NCBI RefSeq assembly: GCF_018691265.1
Contig: NW_024881296.1
Location: forward strand, 12,865,427 to 12,929,426
Direction: 5' to 3'
Length of the DNA: 64,000 bases
DNA from: Tyto alba
Taxonomy: Eukaryota; Chordata; Aves; Strigiformes; Tytonidae
Shown: positions 28,064 through 39,272 of the stretch, piece after piece
How the letters are laid out: every line of letters starts with the position of its first letter
Position numbering within the stretch: position 1 is the first letter of the stretch
The notes under the pieces: generated by a model
The model's database searches: none
What the model was told of the DNA's origin: nothing
The model's input: only the letters and a program-made list of their open reading frames with translations
Made by a program: the position numbers and the translations under genes

Positions 28064-28751
28064 TTATTTTGAAACATAATTAAGAATGCAGGCAATTTCA
28101 ATATTTTTCATCGTAAGCCATATACAACAAAGATATGTTAAGACAAATATTTAAAATATTTGTAAACGCAAGAAGCAATACCAGATCATTTAAAAATAAG
28201 GTACTGAACAAAAATTATTTAGGTATATTGATTTTATAGATGTGTGCTGGAACCTTACTTACACTCAGCTTTGACTGGTATCCAGAACTGATGAAGACTT
28301 GCGAGCACCCAGGAGTAGGGTTTGACTAGTCAATGGAGTACAGTAGAAAAGAAGATGAGCCTTCCTACAGTTCTACTTTTTCAGTGCAGAGTTCAGGAGC
28401 CAGACCCCCTCTGTGCAAGTCTACCACCCTGTATGACCCAGTTCCTCACCTCCGTGTCCTGGAAAACTTTTGCAATGTACAAGTCACCTTGCACCCCAGA
28501 GATGCTCACACTGGCTGCAACAAGACATTCTGTGATATAGTGTATGATTATCATGGTTTGGCAAAGTGGGCACAGGTCATAATTCAGGTCATTATTAATT
28601 TTTTAACCTTTTCTTGCACATGTTTCATGGAACTGATAAACACAGCTTTGGGAGCCTGATGATTGTCAGTAGCCACCCTGTAACCTGACTTGTGACAGTA
28701 GGGGTCACAGTGCTGGGTCTTCAGTGACCTCTAATAATAAGCAGAACTATC

Positions 28752-28776
28752 TAAATGTCTATGAAATAGACATTTA
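28752..28776. repeat. Hairpin, 11-bp perfect stem
   Basis: TAAATGTCTAT (28752-28762), loop GAA, ATAGACATTTA (28766-28776). It lies about 100 bases upstream of the + strand solo LTR. No function is known. Confidence 0.9.
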
Positions 28777-28879
28777 AGGGGTTATTTTGACCAGTATTAA
28801 AGAAGTCAAATACCAAAAGTAACAAACTCTAAGGAAGACAACCTAATGGTTCACATTCTGGCCTCCTTTATATGAACCT

Positions 28880-29367
28880 CTCCTGGTTGGGGCTGGCCTA
28901 GAGCTCCCGTGGGTCTGGCAGCGGGAGGAGCTGCAGCCCCCTGAGACCCCAGGGGCTCCCCAGGGCCCAGTGCCCTCACCTGTGTGCGGGGGCGGGGGGA
29001 GCACAGCTGGAGGGCTGGGCCCCGATTGGCCGATAGTCCATGTCACGTGACATTGCGCTCACTATATAAAGGCAGGAGAGGGCCAGGAGGGGCTGCCACT
29101 TCCCGGAGTGTGGCTGTGGGGCCTTGGTGTTTGGGATCACCAGCTGGGAGCAGGCGGGTGTTGGTCGGCGGGTGGTGAGCAGCTGTATTGTACATTATCT
29201 GCTGATACTGCTGTCAGCGTGTTATTCTGTTATTATTATTAAACTGTTTTTATCTCAACCCGCGAGTCTCCCTTTGCCCCTCTGATTCCCTCCCCATTCC
29301 CAAGTGGGGGGAGGGTGGGTGAGCGACTGTGTGGCGTTTAGCTGCTGAGTAGGCTCAAACCACAACA
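28880..29367 (+). mobile_element. Solo LTR of an avian endogenous retrovirus (ERVK-like)
   Basis: The segment has the layout of a retroviral LTR on +. The U3 part is GC-rich with a GC box (28988-28998), an inverted CCAAT box (ATTGG, 29025-29029), a palindromic E-box GTCACGTGAC (29042-29051) and a TATA box TATATAAA (29063-29070). A polyadenylation signal ATTAAA follows at 29238-29243, and the U5 part ends in AAACCACAACA, that is, in the expected CA. The hexamer GAACCT stands immediately on both sides (28874-28879 and 29368-29373), which looks like a 6-bp target-site duplication, the size typical of ERVK-type insertions. The 5' end at 28880 does not start with TG, so a few terminal bases may be lost or mutated. 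No gag, pol or env sequence adjoins, hence a solo LTR left by recombination. The ERVK-like label rests on memory of similar bird LTRs. Confidence 0.8.
28988..29070 (+). promoter_or_regulatory. LTR promoter: GC box, CCAAT, E-box, TATA
   Basis: Within 85 bases the LTR carries a GC box, an inverted CCAAT element, the palindromic E-box GTCACGTGAC (a USF/MiT-type site) and TATATAAA. A start site would be expected about 25-30 bases after the TATA box, near 29095. All elements appear intact, so transcription could in principle start here and run toward increasing coordinates. Activity is inferred from motif content only. Confidence 0.6.
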
Positions 29368-30074
29368 GAACCTTATTGAAAAAAATTTGTTAAAGACCAG
29401 AAATATTTCTTTCCCGAAATTAAGAAAAATACAAAAGCAATAAAATTGGTGCTAAAAATGCAGTTAAATTTTAAAGCTTTATTCATACAACCTTTGTGCA
29501 AATATTATATATATGTACCTGCAAATATTCTAGGAAATGCAACATGCATTTGAATTTTTAATCTGTCATCCACTGTAGACAAATTCTGAATTCATCACTG
29601 CAAGCACTGGCATGCATGAGCTATTCTGAACATGTATAAAATATTCTGAAATTTTCCTTTTCCAATTTTTTGGTTTTGTTCTTTCTTAAGCAGTTAAGGC
29701 AGATTGGTGATCTAAATATTGGTTTTCATAGATTCATTTTTAGTAATATCGACATTTCCATTTCTACTTCAAATTTTCTCTATTGTGCTATAAAAACAGA
29801 GTAATTTTATTTTTACATTATGTAAATTACAATTAAAAAGTCAAAAAGAAGTTTTTTCAATAGTAGAAAAAATTAAATACACACATTCTTATTAACATTC
29901 TGATTCAGAAAAATCTGTGTATCTCAATGTAATGTGTGCCGATGGAAAGAAAAGCAGACTTGGTTGTGAAGGAGAACTACTGGAAGTAGGGCATGGGCAA
30001 TATAAATTCTTTCAAATCATTCATCCAATTACATCAAACCAAAGTGAGATAAATGGAAAGTGGAAACTTTGCAG

Positions 30075-30106
30075 ATAATATTCACACAGGAATATGTGAA
30101 TATTAT
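30075..30106. repeat. Hairpin, 12-bp perfect stem
   Basis: ATAATATTCACA (30075-30086) and TGTGAATATTAT (30095-30106) with an 8-base loop. AT-rich; no flanking transposon signature seen. Confidence 0.9.
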
Positions 30107-31766
30107 TGTGATGCAGTGGTTGTGGTTGAAAAACAGTCAGTGATCTGATTGGTAAGAACTTACATATATTCACCAAAAAGACACAAACAGTATCTATTGC
30201 CTTCAAACACTTATATAGTTGTAGAATTTCAGGAAATGTAACCAGAATTTGTTCCACTGACTGTAATGATGGTTTTTATATGCAGCTGTCTGTCAGATCC
30301 CAATATATATTGAAGTGATACACATTTGAGCAAATTAGCAGGGGCTAAACTGAAATGTTAGCACCTCAGCTGTCAAGTTCTGAATTGCCCACAGTGAAGC
30401 CATCAAATTATTTTAAAGCTTTTCTACACTTAGATCCTAAGTTCTTCATTTTAGTTTGTGCCAATATTGAAATTCTTATAATTATATTTCCAGAAGAAAT
30501 AGCAGGAATGAGAGTGGCTGCAGTATGGTAATGGACTGAGCACTGAATCACAGTTATGAAACCTGGAATAATTTCCCAGCGCTACCTCTGTTCTTGGATT
30601 ACCTTCAGCAAGTTTCTTCACCTTCCTGTACCTCTCGGTTTTATTTTTTTTTCCATTATTTGCCTTGGCTGTTTCGACTGTATCTTCCAGACAGAGACCA
30701 TCTCACATAATGTGTTTGGGCAGTTCTAGCACAGGGTGGCACAACTCCAAATTCAAGTTCTTTAGTTGATACTGTAGAATTAATTAGAATGTAAAAATAA
30801 AAGCTTAAAATATCTTCTGAGTGTCACCATTTCCATCCTGAAGTGTCTGGTACTTTGACTACTACTATCCAATGCATCACTGTTGCAAAGGCTAAATAAT
30901 GTTAATCCCTTAATCAAAATATTTTTTTCAATTTATTAATATGAAATTTACACGTAAAGCAATTTTAATATCTCTAAATATTTGCTTGATTACTTACTGT
31001 GATCTTATGAACTATTATGAGAAAGGAATGGTATGGGTTGGACTAATATTAAAAAAAGTTTTAAAGGCATTTCTGCTTTCTTTAAGCTTTTTTTTTTTTA
31101 AAAATGTCTTCAGCAGCATCAATTACTTTTTTGAGGGAAGGGGGGGAAAATTATGTTTGCTTAGGAAAATCTGCTCATACAGTTATCTCCTCTGAATCAC
31201 TTGTCTTGAAATAATATTTTAAACAAGAAGGCAGTCCTTTCTTTAACAAGAAACATTCTCTTCAAAGTGAGAGCTGAGGTCTGTGTCTCTCATCTCATTT
31301 CCTGTCTTTCTGATTTTTAACCAAAATATATGAAGTCATTGCTTAGAAAGGGTACACTGTCATATGAATATTGTGTAACTGGGAGAATAGGATGTTTCGA
31401 GGTAGAAGAGAGGCATGTCAGAGGTTAAATCCCACTGATCGCATTCCCTATTAGAGGCAATGGATCAGACTCACGTGATTTTCACCAGATCTCATGTAAA
31501 GACCATGAACCACATGCAGCTCCCTATATCATTCACAGCAGTATGTACTGGCTATCCCTTTGTATAAAAAAATACCTTTACATAATGCTCCCCGATATCT
31601 AAAAAAAAAAAAAAAAAAAATATTTATTCTGCAAAGTGTTGAATGCTCTCACTATAATCTCAGCAAAAACTCAAGCACGTAGTTCAGGGCTCAGCTGAAA
31701 CAGCATTAGAGTGCTCTACACCTGCCTGATCAAGTCTTAAGGCCACTGAATTGCAAACATACTCCT

Positions 31767-31793
31767 ATACATACATACATACATACACACACA
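31767..31793 (+). repeat. (ATAC)n-(AC)n microsatellite
   Basis: Five ATAC units run into an AC dinucleotide tract. Ordinary simple sequence. Confidence 0.9.
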
Positions 31794-32175
31794 GAAAGAG
31801 CAGGAGAGATATTTCCCTCTTTTGATTAAACATATTTCTGACATTTTTGTATTATACAATCTCCAAAGCACTTCCAAACAACACGTAACAAGTGCTTAAT
31901 GTGAGCACTCCTAATTAAAACCCAGCAATTGCAACTCCCAAAGTGGTAACAGTTAATATTTATTTCTTTAACCAATGTGAAATATTTTATCTCAAGTCAG
32001 TTTTAATGTTCCCTCTCATCCTGCCCCTTTGAGGACAGGGATGAAATACGATGCTCATGAGGCAGACACACTTTTACCTACTGCAGGAGACAACCTGGCA
32101 CAACAGCACTCCCAGGGAAGACTGTCAGTGCTCATCCAACCTGTCTTCCTTTCACAAGCTCTCATGTTTGCTACT

Positions 32176-33262
32176 TGTGGTGAGTTGACTCTGCCTGGAC
32201 ACCAGGTGCTCACCAAAGCTGCTCTATTGCTGCCCTCCTCAGCTGGACAGGGGAGAGAGAATACAATGAAAGGCTTGTGGGTCAAGATAAGGACAGGGAG
32301 AGATCAGTCACCAGTCGCCATCGTGGTCAAAACTAACTTGACTTGGGGAAATCAGTTTAATTTATTACCAGTTAAATCAGAGTAGGATAATGAGATGTAA
32401 AACCTAAATCTTAAAACACTCTCCCCCCACTCTTCCCTTCTTCCCAGGCTCAGCTTTGCTCCCGATTTCACTACCTCCTCCCCCACAGTTGTGCAGGGGG
32501 ATGGGGAATGGGGGTTGTGGTCAGTTCATCACGCATTGTTTCTGCTGCTCCTTCCTCCCCAGGGGGAGGACTCCTCACGCTCTTCCCCTGCTCCAGCGTG
32601 GGGTCCCTCCATGGGAGTTAGTCCTCCACGAACTTCTCCAACAGGAGTCATTCCCATGGGCTACCGTTTTTCATCAACTGCTTCAGTGTGGCTCCTTTCC
32701 ATGGGGTCCAGTCCTTCGAGAACTGACTGCTCCAGGGTGGGACCACCACAGGGCCACAGGTCCTGCCAGGACCCTGCTCCAGTGTGGGCTTCCCACTGGG
32801 TCACAGCCTCCTCCAGGCATCCACCTGTTCTGGTGTTGGGTCCTGCCCGGGCTGCTGGTGAGCATCTGCTTCACCATCAACCTCCCTGGGCTGCAGAGGC
32901 ACAGCCTGCCTCACCATGGTCTTCACCACAGGCTGCACGGGAATCTCTGCTCTGGCAGCTGGAGCACCTCCTCCTCCTTCTCCTCCTTCTTCACTGACCT
33001 TGGTGTCTGCAGAGTTGTTTCTCTCACATAGTCTCACTCGTCTCTCTGGCTGAAGTTGCCGCTTTTGTGGGGGGGTTTTCCCCCTTCTTAAATATGTTAT
33101 CACAAAGGCACTACCACCATCACTGGTGAGCTCGGCCTTGGTGGGTCCGTCTTGGAGCTGGCTGGCATTGGCTCTGCTGGACATAGGGGAAGCTTCTAGC
33201 AACTTCTCAAAGGAGCCACCCCTGTAGCCCCCCTGCTACCAAAACCTTCCCATGCAACACCA
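32176..33262 (-). mobile_element. Solo LTR of an avian endogenous retrovirus, about 1.09 kb
   Basis: This long GC-rich block resembles a bird LTR family that I know from many neoavian genomes. Read on the - strand it starts near 33262 (TGGTGTTGCATGG), has a TATA-like TATTTAAG near 33087-33095, a polyadenylation signal AATAAA at 32361-32366, and ends in TCAACTCACCACA at 32176. The distance from TATA-like box to polyadenylation signal is about 720 bases, so the transcribed repeat (R) region would be unusually long. It contains about six degenerate repeats of 45-53 bases. Several open frames (32456-33031 and 32491-32997 on +, 32801-33202 on -) lie inside; they follow from the GC-rich repeat structure and are not host genes. 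No clean target-site duplication could be found, so the ends are good to about 10 bases. Family name and retroviral class are not settled. Confidence 0.8.
32590..32850 (-). repeat. Degenerate tandem repeats inside the LTR
   Basis: The motif GCTCCAGYGTGGG (+ strand spelling) or a variant of it recurs near 32590, 32635, 32680, 32729, 32775 and 32828, giving units of 45-53 bases that also share CCATGGG and GTCCT elements. These are internal repeats of the LTR and explain its long open frames on both strands. Confidence 0.75.
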
Positions 33263-36200
33263 GTTTACATATTATATTAAAGTTACAGGAGTTGACACAA
33301 TCTTCCCATTAACTGAGAATACCACAGAAGTATCAAACTGCTCTTTCCTGTTGTGAGGCACTAGTTTTACAGCAGTGACAGTCTGAGAACATGGCATTCT
33401 CATTTTTCCAAAAGAGCCAGGCTTCCCAACAAGACTACACATTTCCTACACCAGAGAACCTCCAGGGAACCCCCTAGGCATGTGGTTCCCATAATATCCT
33501 CGGAAGGGTATGCCAGCTTGCATTATAGAAGTTGTTCTCTACCAGAGAGAATGTCATAACACCATATCAAGTGAGAGAACACTTCAGGTTTTTTAAACCG
33601 ACAAGAAACAGATTATTTTGAGTCAGTCTCATTCTCATTTTTTTTACATTGTTTCACGTAACAGATAAATCTTCACATAAAGATAATATAGATACAAGTA
33701 TTTCTTCTGCATGGAATCACCCACTCAAATGATAAGAGAAAACATGACTTTCTTTATCAATATAATATGTAAACACAAACATCACCAGCAGTACACAATG
33801 ATGTAATTAATGTATAATGTCTATTATGAATGAGTTTGTATTGCATTTTCCAATTTGTTTTTCTACTTGCAATCATAGTATTTTACGAGTCTAACTTTTT
33901 GTATTTAACACTGCCTTAGCACACAGCACTCTAGCTCTGGTTATTTTTTACAAACTCTCTTGTAATCCACAAGGCCATGCAAGGTCAATACTTTCAAATA
34001 TTGGACTGATGACATCTGAAGATTTTCCAGCTGTGAGGGTTAGATAGCTTTCCCGGCACAAATGTCTCCTTCAGTTATCAGATTGCTTTTGCCACCTTTC
34101 CATTTTCATCTAGTAAATGGAAATTATATGCACATCTATTTTAATGAGGAAAAAAAATACAAATTGAAGATCTCGTGTCAGATACCCAGTGGATCAAGTA
34201 AGACTTGACTTTTCCTACTCTTTTAATATTTATTTCTCTTTTTCCCTTTGTTCATTCAACTGTCCTGTCAATGGTAATACGGATCAAAGTCCACTCTGAA
34301 ATGCACAACCCTAATGTAAAATGATCTACAAAGAACTTCATAATGCTGCTTAATTTGCCCATCTTTAGGGTAAGCTGCCCAAGATAGAGATACCGTTTGC
34401 GTATCAGCTTTCCTAATGACTGGAACTCAATTCTTAGATTAGCGCATCAGAAGGAATGTTTATCAAGCCTAATTTAATCACATGTGGCTAATGTGTCTAA
34501 ACAGTCTCCAGTCAATGGAGAGAAAAACATTCACTAGTGAAGCCTAATCTAATTGTTATGGGTCCCCCTCTGGAGGACACACACCCTCTCCTTCACAGAG
34601 TATAGATGGAGCTGATGGAGATCAACCTTACTGAGCTAATGTCAGCATTCACAAAGAGGTCGTTCAAGTTTATCTGCCCATCTCTATTTTCCTTTTTTTT
34701 CACGCTAGACTGTCAGAGGACAGAACTGTTGCCAAAACTCAGACTCCAGATATCTTAAGAAATCTTTAAATAGTCTCCAAACTTCCAAAATGTATATACT
34801 TAGCCAGTTCTATCTGAAATTGAGAATCATGCACAGAAATGTCATATTCCAGACATCAAAATCTCACTGCAGTGGAGCAGCAAAGGAGATCAGAATAAAA
34901 CTATAACAAAAAGCTCAGATATAAACACAAAATTTACAAAGCAAACTAAAATCTGAGCATCTGGAAAAAAAAATCTTCATAAGCGTATTTTCTGCTGTGC
35001 AGGTGACAAGCACAGAACTTTATGGGATATAAAGAGGTCCATGCTATTGGAAATTTATGTGTACGTATGCCATTAAAAATTAAGACATGTGTGCATGTGT
35101 TGACACATATTCACACATGCACGTGAGATCAAAAACACGTTCGATGACATGAGAACAGTGTCAGTATATATGTATTTATGACTGTGGATTCCTTCATTTT
35201 ATAAACTTCTGAAGCAATCAAAGAGATGCTGCCGTGGCACTGATTGTAGCACTGTCCTGGGCATCCACGCTGTGTGGGAAGAGGCAGGCCCCTGAGAACA
35301 AGCACAAGTGTCACTTCTTGCCAGCGCACAATCCTTGGGAGCAGGCATAGGAAACATATGAAGAAGACAGGCACCTTGCCTTTCTTCGCCTACAGAGAAA
35401 AAACTAAAATATATGTAGGGAATCACAAGGAATGGATACCAACATTCATATAATAAAAGATTACTTATTATTCTTTGTTAACTTCCTTGGTCTGTGTTAC
35501 TCTGATACCTGAGGGCGCCCCAAGCCTTGCAAAGCACTGACCTTCATAGCAACTCCACGTGGGTGAGAAGTATTCCACTTCTTACATAGGTGGAATATGA
35601 GTTATTGGTGGAATAGAATAAAGGAGGAGGGGGTCTGATGAAGTCTGGGACACAGCACTCCTTGGCCAGCTGACTGACCTGAGACGAGAACTGAGGAGCC
35701 AGAACGTGTCTCTTCATTCAGCCCCTGAAGAGAGAACCAAGGATTCACTCAAGTAAGACAAGGAGCAAGGCCCAAACCTTCATTTGCGTTGTGAAGGCAG
35801 AACACAAGGTACAGGAAATACAGGATGATTTTAATCCTACTTAGATCTTCAAAATAGGATGAAAGCACTGTCTGCATCAGCCTGATCCTCCACAAACAGG
35901 CAAAAGCCTTGTTTTCCCACAGGCATTGGGGTTAGACTCTGCTTTTCCACAGACAGAGGTACAAGAGAGGTCCCGTCTGTTTCTAGAAGTCTCTGGTTAA
36001 AAGCACAGATACTTTCATGAGCTTTTTGGATACTTTATGGCCATCCCTGCATTGCTTCAATATCTACTGAGGTGATACAGTGCCATGGAGTTGGTGAAGA
36101 GAGATGACCTGTCTGCTCTAAACATGATAATATCCTTTAGGTGGAAAGAGGGAAAAGCCTGGGAGCACAGAGGGAAAGGACTGCAGATCACTCTAAATCC

Positions 36201-39200
36201 TAAGTGAATCACAACCAGATATTTATTTTCACAGAGATAATAATCAACTCAACTAGATTTTCCTATGGCACATGGAGAGGGAATTCTCCACAACTAGGAA
36301 GAACACATAAAATTTGGTTTCCTTATTTGAAACTATATAACACCTAATTTCCTTATTGCAATTTGTCATACAACTATGTTCCAAAACACCAAAATCAGAA
36401 AACTTACTGGACATGAACTGTTCTTTTCAAAACTTATCACCAGCCAAAACATTGGTATTAAAGTTAACTTTAATGTAATCTGAAATAGGATCAGAATAAG
36501 GATCACATTTACCATGTTGTGTCTATTTTCAGCTTTAAAATTTTCAAAATTAAGATGTTTACTTTTTCCTAAATTTAAAAGCAGCATAAATGGAAAATTA
36601 TATTCCAGCCAACACTGCTCATTAATCAAACATTTCAGGGTTTTCCTGGGCATACAGAGCTCTCACTGCAATGACTCAGACAGAGCTGAATATAAACTTT
36701 TACCCTGAATCAAACAGAGGACTTAATAGTAACTAGTGAAGGATTACTTTCAAATTCTTCTTTTAACTCACTTTTCATTTTCAGTCACATTTTCTCTGAG
36801 CTTTAAGAATGAATGTAGGCTATTCAGTTTCAGTGAAACTGGCTGAATAAATCAACTGCATCACACATTTTGCATCAGACCAAATATTGATCCATGAAGA
36901 GATATTTTTAAGGTTATTAGAAATGGCAAACTGTCATGTGTTCTTTCTCATAGCCCATTCACCTATCGTTACACAAACTGAAGTTACGTTTATGACTTTT
37001 ACAATTTAGTCTATACTTAATCTAGAAAATTGTTCAGAAGAAGCACACAAAACTTACCATTCACTTAGGAATTTTGAAATATAAATCTGTACTTTTAAAC
37101 TACAACTACACAATTCAGTAGTTACAGAAAAACAATATACTATTTTATTAATTACATTTAACCTGTTTTTCAGAGAAACCAAAGTAAAAAATTCAAAAAC
37201 TTGGGAATAATAATCCCACCACAAATTTAAGGACCTGATCTTCCAAGAAAATCCAGACTCAGCTGAAAATGTGACCTTTAATGACCATTCCTGATTTCAC
37301 GGAGAATTAAAAGCATACCAAACTACTTACAGGATTCCTCATCACATTGTGTACTCTGCTGTGCTCTGTGAGAACTCAGTAAAATTAACAATTACCAGTT
37401 TAGAAAGACATGACATTAGGTACCTGAACTGGAAGCCATGTTCTTTGTATATCATCTAAACACATTCAAACGGATCTAACCCAGAGATTAGATGCTGGCC
37501 TGGCAGCATTTCTCAGCTGCTCTATAGTTTGCTGCTAATAACTAGACAGAATGCAAAGCACTAAAGAACATCAAAAGATGGTCCTACGATAAAAATGGTT
37601 ACATCAAAATCTTGTTGGACATTTGGATGGGAGTGGGCTCCTTACAGCTTTCAACACTATCCCTTGTTTTCTTTCTCTGAGAAAAATAGGGCCATCAGCA
37701 ATATGTGTTCATTTTCATTAATCAATTTGGGTAGAAAAGTTGCTTTTTTGCCTTTTTTTTTTTTTTTTCTTTTTAATAAAGAACTGATTCTGCAAAGATT
37801 CTTTACCCCTCTCCTCTCTCCAAAATACACAACTCAATTCAGTTAGGCCTGGGAAACACCGTGATCTTGAATAGAGACTCCATGTTCATTCACTGCCAAC
37901 ACAAGAACAGAGAGTTTGTGCAAATCTAAGACACAGTTTGTTTTTTGTTTAAGAACTGATGCTTTGTCGATGCTTTTAAACACGAGTGGTTTCCATAACG
38001 CAGTCTGTATATTAAATTACCAGTTTAGCTTTCAAGCAAAGTCCACTGTCACAAGACTGTTCTTCCTCCCATATGTTCCAAACTTCAAAGATTTTTCAAA
38101 TCTGTTTTGGTCCTGATGCTATTCTATTAAGAACAGACAGAAACAGAATTTGTGGAACCTAAAGGTAATGAAATTACAGGATCTGTCACTTTGATCTGTT
38201 TTCTTCAGTGTGCCACACAAACCAGACACAGAAAGGCAAATCTGAAAATAAACAGTACATACACTGTTGAAGCACTGTGCTTTTTCAGCATTCCCTTTGC
38301 CGAGACCCAGCCTTGAGTGGGCTACGTAGAGAAATGAATATCATGAAGAGCACAGATAAATCTGCTTGCAAGATACTTAATACTGCCTGTGGGATAAACA
38401 TTCATACAAATCAAGACTCCACTGAGTACATATAAATTAAATACATCATTTGGAAATACAATAAACAAAAATGTTTCACACACTTAGAGCTGATTTGAGC
38501 AAGTGCAGATCAAGCAGCACACAATCTTCTTAAGTTACAGAATTTTCTGACACTGCAGCAGTATCTGCAGACACCTGAGCTCACCAGATGTGCCCCAGCT
38601 TCCATGCCATGTACATTATTCTACATGTTGTACAGAAAAATCAGGATACCACTCAGTGAACTTAACTGGATGAAAATACAACTGAAGGTACAGGTCGATG
38701 ATGATTTTTGCTGAAGTGGTTTCCAGTGACAGTCTACTGAGATAAACTAACACTGAAGAGCCACTCATTCCCTTCCACGCAACTGGCAGCAGGGAAGTGA
38801 TTCAGCTCTAAAGCACAGGTACACTAACACATCCATGGAGAGGCACTTGGGCCACTAAAAGGACCTGCAAGAAAAAGGGACAGCTACTTGTCCTCTCTCA
38901 AGCTAAGTGGTTAGTGAGAGGGAAAATCATTCACTCCCAACATTTGTATCCTTTGTGTCAGCTTCATCAGATTGTTTTCTCTTCTTCCTCATGCCAGTAT
39001 GGATTAAACAAATTTATCAGTGATTCCATGATACACGTGAAAGATGATTGAGATCAAATCACTGTCACACCCAAATCAGTTACACTCCAAAAATTCAAAA
39101 GCAGAATACTCTTTCACAGATTCAAAAGTCTGACTGTGACTTATTGCTCTTTCAATATGAACAGTAGTATTTACTGACAAATTGGCAGTATTTTTTCAAA

Positions 39201-39204
39201 CAAC
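33263..39204. other. Non-coding stretch, no supported gene
   Basis: Mostly AT-rich unique sequence. Positions 34430-34570 hold several TAAT-type homeodomain-like sites in an otherwise plain region. A T19 tract lies near 37754-37770. Positions 35500-35760 are somewhat GC-richer with short splice-like signals but no recognisable exon. No transposon or RNA gene was recognised. Confidence 0.65.
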
Positions 39205-39272
39205 AAATGGAAATCTAAAAATCTCTTTCCCTATATCTAAATGGAAATCTAAAAATCTCTTTCCCTATATCT
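39205..39272 (+). repeat. Perfect 34-bp tandem duplication
   Basis: The 34-base unit starting AAATGGAAATCTAAAAATCT (39205-39238) is repeated exactly at 39239-39272. The identity of the two copies suggests a recent duplication, or an assembly or sequencing duplication. No flanking transposon ends are seen. Confidence 0.97.

Larger units (their letters stand above)
25008..28873. other. Non-coding stretch, no supported gene
   Basis: Unique AT-rich sequence with an A19 run near 27861-27879. On the - strand, 26747-27163 is open for 138 codons and starts with a hydrophobic stretch, but it matches nothing I recognise. A 45-base segment at 27720-27764 is flanked by a good acceptor and donor on +. 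A cluster of three nuclear-receptor half-sites lies at 28041-28063. A frame of 108 codons at 28333-28659 ends 220 bases before the first LTR and is unrecognised. No gene is supported. Confidence 0.6.
29374..32175. other. Non-coding stretch between two solo LTRs
   Basis: AT-rich unique sequence. It includes a 12-bp hairpin (30075-30106), an A20 run near 31601-31620 and an (ATAC)n/(AC)n tract (31767-31793). No retroviral coding sequence is visible, so the two LTRs that flank it are not the ends of one provirus; their types and orientations also differ. No gene is recognised. Confidence 0.7.

Noticed and set aside
32456..33202. Open frames of 191, 168 and 133 codons
   Set aside because: They lie wholly inside the - strand solo LTR and follow its GC-rich internal repeats; no known domain.
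28880..33262. The two LTRs as ends of one provirus
   Set aside because: They differ in sequence, length and orientation, and the 2.8 kb between them shows no retroviral coding sequence.
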